Below, in pieces: positions 24,677-33,730 of a DNA stretch of 64,000 bases (position 1 is the first letter of the stretch; every line of letters starts with the position of its first letter). The stretch comes from Vibrio mediterranei. GTDB taxonomy: Bacteria > Pseudomonadota > Gammaproteobacteria > Enterobacterales > Vibrionaceae. A program made the position numbers and the translations under genes. The notes under the pieces are model-generated. The model searched no databases. It was not told the origin of the DNA and saw only the letters and a program-made list of their open reading frames with translations. The stretch is taken from contig NZ_FLLQ01000010.1 in the NCBI RefSeq assembly GCF_900088415.1, forward strand, positions 62,001-126,000. The letters run 5' to 3'.

Positions 24677-25801
24677 TTAATAGTGAATAACGGTACGAAT
24701 ACTTTCGCCTTTATGCATTAATTCGAATGCTTCGTTAATGTCTTCCAGTGGCATGGTATGAGTGATGAACTCTTGTAAGCCGAACTCACCTGCCATATAA
24801 CGGTTAACGATTTCTGGTAGTTCACTACGGCCTTTAACACCACCGAAAGCACTACCACGCCATACGCGACCAGTCACGAGTTGGAATGGACGAGTTGAGA
24901 TCTCTTGACCTGCACCCGCTACACCGATGATAACGGACTCACCCCAACCTTTGTGGCAGCACTCAAGTGCTTGACGCATCACGTTTACGTTACCGATACA
25001 TTCGAAAGAGTAATCAACACCACCATCCGTCATCTCAATAATCACTTCTTGAATTGGCTTATCGAATTTTTGTGGATTGATCACGTCAGTCGCGCCAAGT
25101 TGCTGAGCAAGCTCGAACTTGCTTTCATTGATGTCAACACCAATGATTTTGCTAGCGCCAGCCATACGAGCACCAATGATAGCTGATAGCCCGATACCCC
25201 CAAGACCGAAGATAGCAACAGTGTCGCCTTTCTCCACTTTCGCTGTGTTCAGTACCGCACCCATACCGGTAGTAACACCACAACCAAGTAAACATACTTC
25301 CTCTAGAGGCGCTTCTTTGTTTACTTTAGCCAGAGAAATTTCTGGTAGTACGGTGTATTCAGAGAAAGTTGAACAACCCATGTAGTGGTAAATCGGTTGA
25401 CCGTCTTTGTAGAAACGAGTCGTACCATCTGGCATCAGACCTTTACCTTGAGTCTCACGAACTGCTTGGCAAAGGTTAGTTTTACCTGATTTACAGAACT
25501 TACATTCGCCACATTCTGCTGTGTAAAGTGGAATAACATGGTCGCCAACTTCAACACTTGTTACACCTTCACCAACCATTTCTACAATGCCGCCACCTTC
25601 GTGGCCAAGAATGCTTGGGAAAATACCTTCTGGATCATCGCCAGATAGAGTGAATGCATCGGTGTGACATACGCCAGTAGCAACGATTTTTACGAGTACT
25701 TCACCAGCTTTTGGAAGCATTACATCCACTTCTTCCATTTTAAGTGGTTGGTTAGGGCCCCAAGCAACAGCAGCACGTGATTTGATAAATTGTTCAGTCA
25801 T
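24677..25801 (-). CDS. frmA: S-(hydroxymethyl)glutathione dehydrogenase / class III alcohol dehydrogenase
   Basis: 374-residue zinc enzyme oxidising S-(hydroxymethyl)glutathione to S-formylglutathione with NAD+. Catalytic zinc ligands sit in GVCHTDAFTLSG and LGHEGGGIVE; the structural zinc cluster is CGECKFCKSGKTNLC. The Rossmann motif is IFGLGGIGLSAIIGAR. ECIGNVNVMRQALECCHKGWG and the TRPFQLVTGRVWRGSAFGG block are class III specific. It heads an apparent two-gene unit with the hydrolase and is divergent from a LysR-type regulator. Confidence 0.95.
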   Translation of the reverse strand: MTEQFIKSRAAVAWGPNQPLKMEEVDVMLPKAGEVLVKIVATGVCHTDAFTLSGDDPEGIFPSILGHEGGGIVEMVGEGVTSVEVGDHVIPLYTAECGECKFCKSGKTNLCQAVRETQGKGLMPDGTTRFYKDGQPIYHYMGCSTFSEYTVLPEISLAKVNKEAPLEEVCLLGCGVTTGMGAVLNTAKVEKGDTVAIFGLGGIGLSAIIGARMAGASKIIGVDINESKFELAQQLGATDVINPQKFDKPIQEVIIEMTDGGVDYSFECIGNVNVMRQALECCHKGWGESVIIGVAGAGQEISTRPFQLVTGRVWRGSAFGGVKGRSELPEIVNRYMAGEFGLQEFITHTMPLEDINEAFELMHKGESIRTVIHY

Positions 25802-25940
25802 GGTTATTCCTTATTATTACAAGGTCACAAAATTAACTAACGGCTAACTTGAGTAAGACTAGTTCACTTCACGCCGTTTGCATCAGATGGGGCTAGTATA
25901 TTTATTTCTTAAATAATGATAATTAGCATAAATTGAAATA

Positions 25941-25964
25941 CACTATTACATGAAAGTAATAGTG
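25941..25964. promoter_or_regulatory. Inverted repeat in front of the LysR gene (candidate operator)
   Basis: CACTATTAC and GTAATAGTG are perfect 9-bp arms around ATGAAA, ending nine bases before the regulator start codon. The dyad contains a T-N11-A-like geometry expected of LysR sites, but it could also act as an mRNA hairpin over the ribosome site. Confidence 0.45.
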
Positions 25965-25973
25965 AGGGTTGAA

Positions 25974-26858
25974 ATGGCAAATTGGGAAGGGATCAATGAG
26001 TTTGTAGCAGTGGTAGAAACGCAGAGCTTTACTGGTGCAGCAGACAGGTTGGCAACATCAGTAGCCAATATTAGTCGCAGAGTGAATGCGTTGGAGGAAA
26101 AGCTCGGCGTAAAGCTATTTGTTAGAACTACTCGCAAGGTTTCAGTAACGGAAGTGGGGGCGACTTACTATCAACACTGTAAACCTCTTGTTGATGGACT
26201 AGCGTTGGCAGAATTAGCGATTACTCAGTTGCAATCGACGCCTAAGGGTAAAATAAAGATGACGGCGCCAGTCACCTTTGGTGAACAAGTTCTTGCGCCG
26301 TTGATGCACGAGTTTCTGTTGATGCACCCACAAATTGAATTGGACTTGATTCTTTCTAACCAGAAAATGAACTTGGTAGAAGAAGGGTTTGACCTAGCCG
26401 TTCGTCTTGGTCGACTAGAAGACTCTTCTATGATGGCCAGAAAACTACTCGACCGACATATGTTTGTGTGTGCAAGTCCAACCTACCTTGAAAACCATGG
26501 TGAGCCTCATACACTGTCTGAATTGAAAAGGCATAGCTGTTTACGAGGTTCAACAAAGTACTGGCGTTTCGATGAAAAAGGGTCTGAGCGTCTTATTCAC
26601 GTTGAAGGTCGAGTTCAATGCAACAGTGGTTATGCGCTCGTTGATGCGGCTTTAAAAGGATTAGGCATAGTGCAACTTCCTGATTACTATGTGCAGCCGT
26701 ATTTGGAAGCTGGGGAGCTGGTGGAAGTGCTGACTCCATATCGAGGTGATCGTGAGGGTATTTGGGCATTGTATCCACAGAACCGAATGCTCACTTCGAA
26801 AGTTCGAACGTTAATTGATTACTTATCAGAAGCATTAAGCCGAGAAAAACATGACTGA
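25974..26858 (+). CDS. LysR-type transcriptional regulator
   Basis: 294 residues. N-terminal winged helix-turn-helix ANWEGINEFVAVVETQSFTG...LATSVANISRRVNALEEKLG followed by the substrate-binding domain starting about residue 90 (GKIKMTAPVTFGEQVLAPLM), of the DsdC/CrgA-like LysR subgroup. Start at 25974 preferred: GAGGG lies seven bases upstream, whereas the ATG at 25950 has none. It is divergent from frmA, which suggests it regulates the formaldehyde detoxification pair; the inducer is unknown. The end overlaps tadA by eight bases. Confidence 0.88.
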   Translation: MANWEGINEFVAVVETQSFTGAADRLATSVANISRRVNALEEKLGVKLFVRTTRKVSVTEVGATYYQHCKPLVDGLALAELAITQLQSTPKGKIKMTAPVTFGEQVLAPLMHEFLLMHPQIELDLILSNQKMNLVEEGFDLAVRLGRLEDSSMMARKLLDRHMFVCASPTYLENHGEPHTLSELKRHSCLRGSTKYWRFDEKGSERLIHVEGRVQCNSGYALVDAALKGLGIVQLPDYYVQPYLEAGELVEVLTPYRGDREGIWALYPQNRMLTSKVRTLIDYLSEALSREKHD

Positions 26859-27387
26859 TGAACAAATGACCTTTGAGTTTAATGATGAAGACCGTCATTT
26901 TATGCAACGCGCGATGGAGTTGGCGAATCATGCTGAATCTGAAGGTGAAGTGCCTGTTGGAGCGGTATTAGTCAGAGGTGGGGAGATTATCGCTGAAGGA
27001 TGGAATCAATCTATCGGTAATCACGACGCGACGGCGCATGCTGAGATGCAAGTGATTCGTAAAGCAGGCCAGAGCCTAGAAAACTATCGACTGCTGGATA
27101 CGACATTGTATGTAACGCTAGAGCCATGTCCAATGTGCGCTGGAGCTCTGCTGCATAGTCGTGTAAAGCGGATTGTATTCGGTGCACCTGATTTAAAAGC
27201 TGGCGCAGCAGGGACGGTATTAAACTTGTTTGAGAGCCAAGCATCGTATCACTACGCCGATGTTGAATCTGGGTTATTAGAAGCGGAATGTCGTCATCAA
27301 TTGCAGGCATTTTTCAAACGCAGACGCAAAGAAATAAAACAAAAGAAGCAAGAGAAGCGTGATGAACAGATGAAGGGTGAAGAGTAA
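26851..27387 (+). CDS. tadA: tRNA-specific adenosine deaminase
   Basis: 178-residue zinc deaminase that converts A34 to inosine in tRNA-Arg(ACG). Zinc site: HAEMQ near residues 64-68 (His ligand, catalytic Glu) and EPCPMCAGAL near residues 91-100 (two Cys ligands). VPVGAVLVRGGEIIAEGWN and FGAPDLKAGAAGT are also family blocks. The C-terminus is a lysine-rich tail (KRRRKEIKQKKQEKRDEQ). It overlaps the preceding LysR gene by eight bases, so the two are cotranscribed. Confidence 0.96.
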   Translation: MTDEQMTFEFNDEDRHFMQRAMELANHAESEGEVPVGAVLVRGGEIIAEGWNQSIGNHDATAHAEMQVIRKAGQSLENYRLLDTTLYVTLEPCPMCAGALLHSRVKRIVFGAPDLKAGAAGTVLNLFESQASYHYADVESGLLEAECRHQLQAFFKRRRKEIKQKKQEKRDEQMKGEE

Positions 27388-27392
27388 TTTTT

Positions 27393-27421
27393 AGCAAACA
27401 TCTGCTGGGCAGATGTTTGCT
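27393..27421. terminator. Long perfect hairpin after tadA (terminator-like, no T-tract)
   Basis: AGCAAACATCTGC-TGG-GCAGATGTTTGCT, a 13-bp perfect stem between tadA and the convergent small ORF. No T-run follows on either strand, so it may be an RNA-stabilising or Rho-associated structure. Confidence 0.55.
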
Positions 27422-27430
27422 GTCTGTGCT

Positions 27431-27568
27431 TTATGGAGTGAGTAACTGCATAAAAGCTCGGTGACGCCAAATAACTTTCTTTTTATTATTGGCCATTTTT
27501 CTTTTGCGGCGGTTTGCTGCCACCGTCTTATTAAGGTGTTTAGATTGCATTCTTTTCCTTGCAAGCAT
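27431..27568 (-). CDS. Small basic protein, 45 residues, function unknown
   Basis: I do not recognise this protein. From the ATG at 27568 it reads MLARKRMQSKHLNKTV then a strongly basic middle (AANRRKRKMANNKKK) and the end VIWRHRAFMQLLTP. Roughly a third of its residues are Lys or Arg. GGAGG lies seven bases before the ATG, an ideal ribosome binding site, which is the main reason to call it real. The frame is open 18 codons further upstream without any better start. Convergent with tadA across a long hairpin. The charge suggests RNA, ribosome or membrane binding, but no motif proves it. Confidence 0.6.
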   Translation of the reverse strand: MLARKRMQSKHLNKTVAANRRKRKMANNKKKVIWRHRAFMQLLTP

Positions 27569-27831
27569 AAAACTACCTCCTATCACGAAAGATAAACCTC
27601 TCCGATCTGTATCTAGACACAATCATTGCGTAATAGATTTCCTTATCAATGGATCGATGCCGGAGTACGAAACACAATCCACCGCCCAACCTTGTCGTAG
27701 GGTGATTTCGATTATGCTGAGTATTTGCAGAGGGCACGACAGTACCTTGCGATAGAAGAGATTATCTCGCCAAGCGAAGCGTTGGCGAATGATCAATCTC
27801 AAAGTTTAATGTAAGGGCTTGAGAATAAGAT
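27569..27831. other. Gap between small ORF and mltF
   Basis: No intact gene. On the plus strand an ATG at 27649 opens 18 codons and stops at 27703; skipping one base there would continue in an open frame to 27814 (DFDYAEYLQRARQYLAIEEI...). This may be a frameshifted small gene or chance. The promoter of the small basic ORF (minus) should also lie here. Confidence 0.3.
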
Positions 27832-27870
27832 TTCAAGTATGCGATATACGATCACATTCGCATACTTGAA
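27832..27870 (-). terminator. Inverted repeat downstream of mltF (probable terminator)
   Basis: TTCAAGTATGCGA and TCGCATACTTGAA are perfect 13-bp arms with a 13-base loop, starting 13 bases after the mltF stop on the minus strand. The tail ATCTTATTCT is only moderately T-rich. Confidence 0.55.
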
Positions 27871-27882
27871 GATTCCTGATAG

Positions 27883-29457
27883 TTAACGTCCTGAGTGTCC
27901 AGTTTTCTGTGCTGACGTAGAGTCTGAGGCTGAGCTAACTGCCCCTTGCTCTGACGCGACAGCGCCGGATACTGGAGGCAGGGCTGGGATGACGATTAAG
28001 TCTTCAGTACTGATTTCTTTATCAGCCTCAACGGCTATCTGTTTGTCAATATGACCAATAATGCTTTGATAGTAGCGGCGAATATTCTCGACATAATTTC
28101 TTGCCTCATCACCGCGAGCATAGCCGTAACGTGTCTGGCTGTAATATTTCTTTTGACGTAATAACGGTAAACGATCTTTCACATCCGCCCAAGCATCAGG
28201 ATCACCACCTTGTCGTTTTGTCAGGCGTCTTGCGTCCATCATATGACCGAAGCCGACGTTATAAGAGGCGAGGGCAAACCAGATTTTCTCATGTTCCGCG
28301 ATAGAATCTGGAACACGATCAACAATTCGTCTTAAGTATTCCACACCGCCACGAACAGACTGTTCTGGATCCAAGCGGTTGGTCACACCAACACTTTTCG
28401 CCGTCGGTAATGTAAGCATCATCATACCACGAACACCTGTTGGCGATTTAGCCACAGGATTCCAGTGAGACTCTTGATAGGCAAGAGCCGCGATTAAGCG
28501 CCAATCAAATTCGTTCGAATATTTCTTGAAGAGAGGCGACCACTTAGGCAATTTGCCATCTAAAGCACGGATAAACGCGCGAGTATCGACATAGTCGAAG
28601 ACACCAATGTGTCCGATATATTTCTCTTCTAAATTCGCCAGTTCACCTGTCTGTTTCAAGCGGCCAAAGAATTCGATCAATAACGCGTACAAACTCTCGT
28701 CTTCTGACTTTCGCATATACCAAGAGATCGGTTGATCTTCGGTCATTTCAAACGCCAATGCGAGATCAGGATAAATCCGTTGAGAAAGTGACAGTTCCAC
28801 AGAGTCTGCCATGGTGAACTTAAGTTGGCCTTCAGAAACCTGCTTTAATAGGTCATTGACGTCAGCATTAGCATCAATGTAGTAGCGGAAGTCAGGGTTT
28901 TGGTTAGCGACATTCGCCAGCGTTTGCTCAAAGTGAGAGTCTTTTACTATCGCAAAGACCTCTTCACCATCGGCTTTATCGATTAACTCTTGCTGGTTGT
29001 TTAATAATTGCTCTAAGTTTCTTGGTCGCCATTGACCTTTCTTATAAACCACCTGTTGGCTCACGTAGTAGTAGGCAGGGCCTGCACGGAAGTGGTTGAT
29101 GCGCTCTGGAGATTGGCTTAGTCCAGCGGCGATAATATCGATTTCACCTTTTTGCAAAGCTGGAAATAGACTTGCTTGGCGGTAAGCGGGTTTCATTTCC
29201 AACCGCACACCCAGTTCGTCGGCAAACTGTCTTGCAAGCTCGTAGTCCAAGCCAGTTGGACCATCAGGGCCAATGTAATAAGAGAGTTGATTATTGAGTG
29301 TACCGACACGAAGGACACCGCGCTCTTTAATGTTCTCTAGTTCGCTTTTGGGATCAGAGTCGATTTGGCAGCCTGCCATTCCAAGCGTTAACAGACAAAC
29401 GGATAGTAATTTGAGCCAGCGTAAATTTAACCAATAAACAGCAGATGGATTTTGCAT
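27883..29457 (-). CDS. mltF: Membrane-bound lytic murein transglycosylase F
   Basis: 524-residue outer-membrane lipoprotein that cleaves peptidoglycan between MurNAc and GlcNAc. The N-terminus ends in LLTLGMAGCQ, a lipobox with a lipidated Cys. Residues ~40-265 form a periplasmic solute-binding-like domain (RVGTLNNQLSYYIGPDGPTG), and residues ~300-470 the SLT lysozyme-like domain with catalytic Glu in ALAYQESHWNP and the GVRGMMMLT motif. The C-terminal ~50 residues are Ser/Ala-rich and probably disordered. Length and domain order match the family. Its start lies opposite the purL regulatory region. Confidence 0.95.
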   Translation of the reverse strand: MQNPSAVYWLNLRWLKLLSVCLLTLGMAGCQIDSDPKSELENIKERGVLRVGTLNNQLSYYIGPDGPTGLDYELARQFADELGVRLEMKPAYRQASLFPALQKGEIDIIAAGLSQSPERINHFRAGPAYYYVSQQVVYKKGQWRPRNLEQLLNNQQELIDKADGEEVFAIVKDSHFEQTLANVANQNPDFRYYIDANADVNDLLKQVSEGQLKFTMADSVELSLSQRIYPDLALAFEMTEDQPISWYMRKSEDESLYALLIEFFGRLKQTGELANLEEKYIGHIGVFDYVDTRAFIRALDGKLPKWSPLFKKYSNEFDWRLIAALAYQESHWNPVAKSPTGVRGMMMLTLPTAKSVGVTNRLDPEQSVRGGVEYLRRIVDRVPDSIAEHEKIWFALASYNVGFGHMMDARRLTKRQGGDPDAWADVKDRLPLLRQKKYYSQTRYGYARGDEARNYVENIRRYYQSIIGHIDKQIAVEADKEISTEDLIVIPALPPVSGAVASEQGAVSSASDSTSAQKTGHSGR

Positions 29458-29595
29458 TAATTCATTTATCTCACAACGATAGTGCTGCCTTTATACCAAA
29501 GCTAGCGAGCTTGGCAAAGCAAGAAGGCATAAACACCCGAGAGTGGTCACTCTATCACCATGACGATATCGTTTGCTGCAAATCGAAAAAAAATG

Positions 29596-29611
29596 ACGAA
29601 AACGTTTGCGT
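29596..29611. promoter_or_regulatory. PurR operator of purL
   Basis: ACGAAAACGTTTGCGT matches the 16-bp PurR palindrome (ACGCAAACGTTTGCGT) at 15 of 16 positions. It lies 150 bases upstream of purL and just ahead of the likely -35 region, so purines should repress purL. Confidence 0.88.
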
Positions 29612-29617
29612 TAGCGG

Positions 29618-29646
29618 TTACGTCACAAAAAAAAATCCTCTATAAT
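29618..29646 (+). promoter_or_regulatory. Likely purL promoter
   Basis: A consensus TATAAT (29641-29646) stands 17 bases after a poor -35 (TTACGT). The weak -35 overlaps the edge of the PurR site, as expected for a repressed promoter. Confidence 0.55.
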
Positions 29647-29753
29647 AGCGCCGCATTAGAGCAGGATAAATTGTTATAAGTTCAGAAATGCAAGCTAACT
29701 ATTTGAATTTATACTAATTTCACCTCAATCAACTGCATAAGAGACCTAAGCAC

Positions 29754-32700
29754 ATGAGAATTTTGCGTGGTTCCCCAGCTCTTTCTGAGTTTCGTGTTAA
29801 CAAGCTACTAGAGCTTTGTCGTGAACTAAACCTACCAGTAACAGGTATTTACGCTGAGTTTGCCCACTTTGCCGACCTAACGGCAGACCTGGATGAGTCT
29901 GAAGTTGAAAAATTAGAGAAGTTGCTGACTTACGGTCCAACTATCGAAGAGCACGAGCCAACAGGCACACTGCTTCTAGTGACACCTCGCCCTGGCACAA
30001 TCTCGCCATGGTCTTCTAAATCTACGGATATCGCCAATAACTGTGGCCTAGACAAAGTGACTCGCCTAGAGCGCGGTACGGCATACTATGTAGAGACATC
30101 AAGCGAATTGACTGAGCTTCAACTTGTTGAGCTTAAAGCGGTGATCCACGACCGTATGATGGAAGTGGTTTTCTCTGACTTCGAATCAGCGGCAGCACTG
30201 TTCCAAGTAGCAGAGCCAGCACCGGTAGCTGATGTTGATCTACTAACAGGTGGCCGCAAAGCACTAGAAGAAGCGAACGTGACGCTAGGTCTTGCACTTG
30301 CAGAAGATGAAATTGATTACCTACTTGAAAGCTTTGTGACTAAGCTAGAGCGCAACCCAACAGACATCGAGCTGATGATGTTTGCGCAGGCGAACTCTGA
30401 GCACTGTCGTCACAAGATCTTCAATGCAGATTGGACTATCGACGGCGTGAAGCAAGACAAGTCGCTGTTCAAGATGATCAAAAACACATTTGAAACGACA
30501 CCAGACCACGTTCTATCTGCTTACAAAGATAATGCAGCAGTAATGGAAGGCTCTGAAGTGGGTCGTTTCTTCCCAGATCCAAAAACACGTCAGTACGGTT
30601 ACAACCACGAGAAAGCACACATCTTGATGAAGGTGGAAACACACAATCACCCAACAGCGATTTCTCCGTGGCCAGGTGCCTCTACAGGTAGCGGCGGTGA
30701 AATCCGTGACGAAGGCGCAACAGGTATTGGGGGTAAGCCAAAAGCAGGTCTTGTAGGCTTTACGACTTCTAACCTTCGCATTCCTGGCTTCGAACAGCCT
30801 TGGGAAACGGATTTTGGTAAGCCAGGTCGTATCGTTAACGCATTGGATATCATGCTAGAAGGTCCACTAGGTGGCGCGGCGTTTAACAACGAATTTGGTC
30901 GTCCAAACCTACTTGGTTACTTCCGTACTTACGAAGAAAAAGTTACATCACACGCAGGTGAAGAAGTACGTGGTTACCACAAGCCAATCATGATTGCCGG
31001 TGGCATGGGTAACATCCGTGACGAGCACGTTCAGAAGAAAGAGATCCCAGTAGGTGCAAGCCTAATCGTACTTGGTGGTCCAGCAATGAACATCGGTCTT
31101 GGTGGCGGCGCAGCGTCTTCTATGGCGTCTGGTCAGTCTGCTGAAGATCTAGACTTTGCTTCAGTACAGCGTGAAAACCCTGAGATGGAACGTCGCTGTC
31201 AAGAAGTGATCGACCGCTGCTGGCAGCTAGGTGAAGACAACCCAATTGCATTTATCCACGATGTGGGCGCGGGCGGTATCTCAAACGCACTTCCTGAGCT
31301 TGTTGACGATGGTGAGCGCGGCGGTATCTTCCAGCTACGTGACGTACCAAACGATGAGCCAGGCATGAGCCCACTTGAGATCTGGTGTAACGAATCTCAA
31401 GAGCGCTATGTAATGGCGGTAGCGCCAGAGAACATGGAAGCATTTGATGCTATCTGTAAGCGTGAGCGCGCACCATACGCAGTAGTGGGTGTGGCAACAG
31501 AAGAGCGTGAACTGAAACTTGAAGATTCACACTTCGACAACACGCCAATCGACATGCCGATGGACATCCTTCTAGGCAAAACGCCGAAGATGCACCGTGA
31601 TGCGAAAACACTGAAAGTAGACAGCCCAGCTATTTCTCGCGAAGGCATTGAAATGAACGATGCGGTTGACCGCGTTCTTCGTCTACCAACGGTTGCTGAG
31701 AAAACATTCCTAATCACCATCGGTGACCGCACGGTTACAGGCCTTGTTGCTCGTGACCAGATGGTTGGTCCTTGGCAGGTACCGGTAGCAAACTGCGCAG
31801 TAACAGCAGCGAGCTACGATACTTACCACGGTGAAGCGATGTCTATGGGTGAGCGCACACCAGTTGCTCTTCTAGACTTTGGCGCGTCTGCTCGTCTAGC
31901 GGTAGGTGAGTCTCTAACTAACATCGCAGCGACAGACATTGGTGATATCAAGCGCATCAAGCTGTCAGCTAACTGGATGTCTCCAGCGGGTCACCCAGGT
32001 GAAGACGCAGGTCTTTACGAAGCGGTGAAAGCGGTAGGTGAAGAGCTATGTCCAGCTCTGGGTCTAACGATTCCAGTAGGTAAAGACTCAATGTCGATGA
32101 AGACCAAGTGGAACGAGAACGGTGAAGACAAAGAAGTAACGTCTCCACTTTCACTGGTTATCACTGCATTTGGTCGTGTAGAAGATGTTCGTAAGACGGT
32201 CACGCCGCAGCTTCGCACTGACAAAGGTCAGTCGTCACTGGTTCTTGTTGATCTAGGTAACGGTAAGAACCGTCTAGGTGCAACGGCATTGGCACAGGTT
32301 TATAAGCAGCTTGGTGATAAGCCAGCAGACGTAGACAACGCAGAGCAGCTAAAAGGCTTCTTCGATGCGATGCAAACCCTTGTTCGTGATGACAAGCTAG
32401 TAGCTTACCACGATAAAGGCGATGGCGGTCTATTTGTAACGCTTGCTGAGATGGCATTTGCGGGTCACTGTGGCTTGAAAGCAGACATCTCAGGTCTTGG
32501 CGAAGATACTCTTGCAGCACTATTTAACGAAGAGCTAGGTGCAGTTGTTCAGGTTAAGAATGACGACCTAGAAGCAGTGAAAGCAGTTCTAGCGGCGAAC
32601 GGCCTAGAAGCATGTTCTCACATAATCGGCAGCGTTGAAGCGTCGGACGACTTCGTTATCACTTCTGGTGATGCGGTTGTTATCGAGCGCTCTCGTACAG

Positions 32701-33653
32701 AGCTGCGTACTATCTGGGCGGAAACTACGCACAAGATGCAGTCTCTACGTGACAACTCTGCGTGTGCAGACCAAGAGCACGAAGCGAAGAAAGACAATTC
32801 TGACCCAGGTCTAAACGTGAAACTGAGCTTCGACGTTAAAGAAGACGTTGCAGCGCCATACATCGCGACGGGCGCTAAGCCTAAGATGGCAATTCTTCGT
32901 GAGCAGGGTGTTAACTCTCACGTTGAAATGGCAGCAGCGTTTGACCGCGCTGGCTTTGAAGCAACAGACATCCACATGAGCGACATCCTAACGGGTCAAG
33001 CAGTTCTAGAAGAGTACCAAGGTCTTGTGGCTTGTGGTGGCTTCTCTTACGGTGATGTTCTAGGTGCGGGTGAAGGTTGGGCGAAGTCTATCCTGTTCAA
33101 CGACCAGGCGCGTGACCAGTTCCAGAGCTTCTTCCACCGCGAAGACACCTTCTCACTAGGTGTGTGTAACGGCTGTCAGATGCTATCGAACCTAAAAGAG
33201 CTGATCCCAGGTGCAGACCTATGGCCACGCTTTGTTCGTAACGAATCTGAGCGCTTTGAAGCTCGCTTTAGCCTAGTAGAAGTGCAGAAGTCTGACTCTA
33301 TCTTCTTCGATGGCATGGAAGGTTCACGTATGCCAATCGCAGTTTCTCACGGTGAAGGTCGCGTAGAAGTGCGCGATACTGACCACCTAAATGCGATTGA
33401 AGCATCAGGTACGGTAGCGGTGCGTTATGTTGATAACAATGGCAACCCAACGCAGCAGTATCCAAATAACCCGAACGGTTCACCAAACGCAATCACAGGT
33501 CTAACGACTCGTGACGGTCGTGTGACTATCATGATGCCGCACCCAGAGCGTGTATTCCGTACGGTTGCTAACTCTTGGGCGCCTGAATCTTGGGGTGAAG
33601 ACAGTGCTTGGATGCGCATGTTCCGCAACGCTCGCGTGAACGTAGGTAAGTAA
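29754..33653 (+). CDS. purL: Phosphoribosylformylglycinamidine synthase
   Basis: 1299-residue single-chain FGAM synthase of purine synthesis: converts FGAR, glutamine and ATP to FGAM. Order: PurS-like N-terminal domain (~1-150), linker, two ATP-binding AIR-synthetase-like halves (ETHNHPTAISPWPGASTGSG and GVGAGGISNALPEL blocks), and a C-terminal glutamine amidotransferase from ~1040 with nucleophile Cys in LGVCNGCQML and the MMPHPERV His-Glu pair. Length equals the large proteobacterial form. Codon use is highly biased, similar to dnaK. Preceded by a PurR operator and followed by a terminator, so transcribed alone. Confidence 0.98.
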   Translation: MRILRGSPALSEFRVNKLLELCRELNLPVTGIYAEFAHFADLTADLDESEVEKLEKLLTYGPTIEEHEPTGTLLLVTPRPGTISPWSSKSTDIANNCGLDKVTRLERGTAYYVETSSELTELQLVELKAVIHDRMMEVVFSDFESAAALFQVAEPAPVADVDLLTGGRKALEEANVTLGLALAEDEIDYLLESFVTKLERNPTDIELMMFAQANSEHCRHKIFNADWTIDGVKQDKSLFKMIKNTFETTPDHVLSAYKDNAAVMEGSEVGRFFPDPKTRQYGYNHEKAHILMKVETHNHPTAISPWPGASTGSGGEIRDEGATGIGGKPKAGLVGFTTSNLRIPGFEQPWETDFGKPGRIVNALDIMLEGPLGGAAFNNEFGRPNLLGYFRTYEEKVTSHAGEEVRGYHKPIMIAGGMGNIRDEHVQKKEIPVGASLIVLGGPAMNIGLGGGAASSMASGQSAEDLDFASVQRENPEMERRCQEVIDRCWQLGEDNPIAFIHDVGAGGISNALPELVDDGERGGIFQLRDVPNDEPGMSPLEIWCNESQERYVMAVAPENMEAFDAICKRERAPYAVVGVATEERELKLEDSHFDNTPIDMPMDILLGKTPKMHRDAKTLKVDSPAISREGIEMNDAVDRVLRLPTVAEKTFLITIGDRTVTGLVARDQMVGPWQVPVANCAVTAASYDTYHGEAMSMGERTPVALLDFGASARLAVGESLTNIAATDIGDIKRIKLSANWMSPAGHPGEDAGLYEAVKAVGEELCPALGLTIPVGKDSMSMKTKWNENGEDKEVTSPLSLVITAFGRVEDVRKTVTPQLRTDKGQSSLVLVDLGNGKNRLGATALAQVYKQLGDKPADVDNAEQLKGFFDAMQTLVRDDKLVAYHDKGDGGLFVTLAEMAFAGHCGLKADISGLGEDTLAALFNEELGAVVQVKNDDLEAVKAVLAANGLEACSHIIGSVEASDDFVITSGDAVVIERSRTELRTIWAETTHKMQSLRDNSACADQEHEAKKDNSDPGLNVKLSFDVKEDVAAPYIATGAKPKMAILREQGVNSHVEMAAAFDRAGFEATDIHMSDILTGQAVLEEYQGLVACGGFSYGDVLGAGEGWAKSILFNDQARDQFQSFFHREDTFSLGVCNGCQMLSNLKELIPGADLWPRFVRNESERFEARFSLVEVQKSDSIFFDGMEGSRMPIAVSHGEGRVEVRDTDHLNAIEASGTVAVRYVDNNGNPTQQYPNNPNGSPNAITGLTTRDGRVTIMMPHPERVFRTVANSWAPESWGEDSAWMRMFRNARVNVGK

Positions 33654-33699
33654 TCGAACCGAGGCAACTACCTCAAACGTTACAGCTAAATAGTTAATG

Positions 33700-33730
33700 A
33701 AGTCCTCAGTGGAAACACTGGGGACTTTTT
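33700..33730 (+). terminator. Terminator of purL
   Basis: AAGTCCTCAGTG-GAAA-CACTGGGGACTT followed by TTT; 12-bp stem with one wobble. Confidence 0.9.

Noticed and set aside
30647..32863. Multiple antisense frames of 60-110 codons within purL
   Set aside because: Strong codon bias of purL leaves the opposite strand open; none has a plausible start region.
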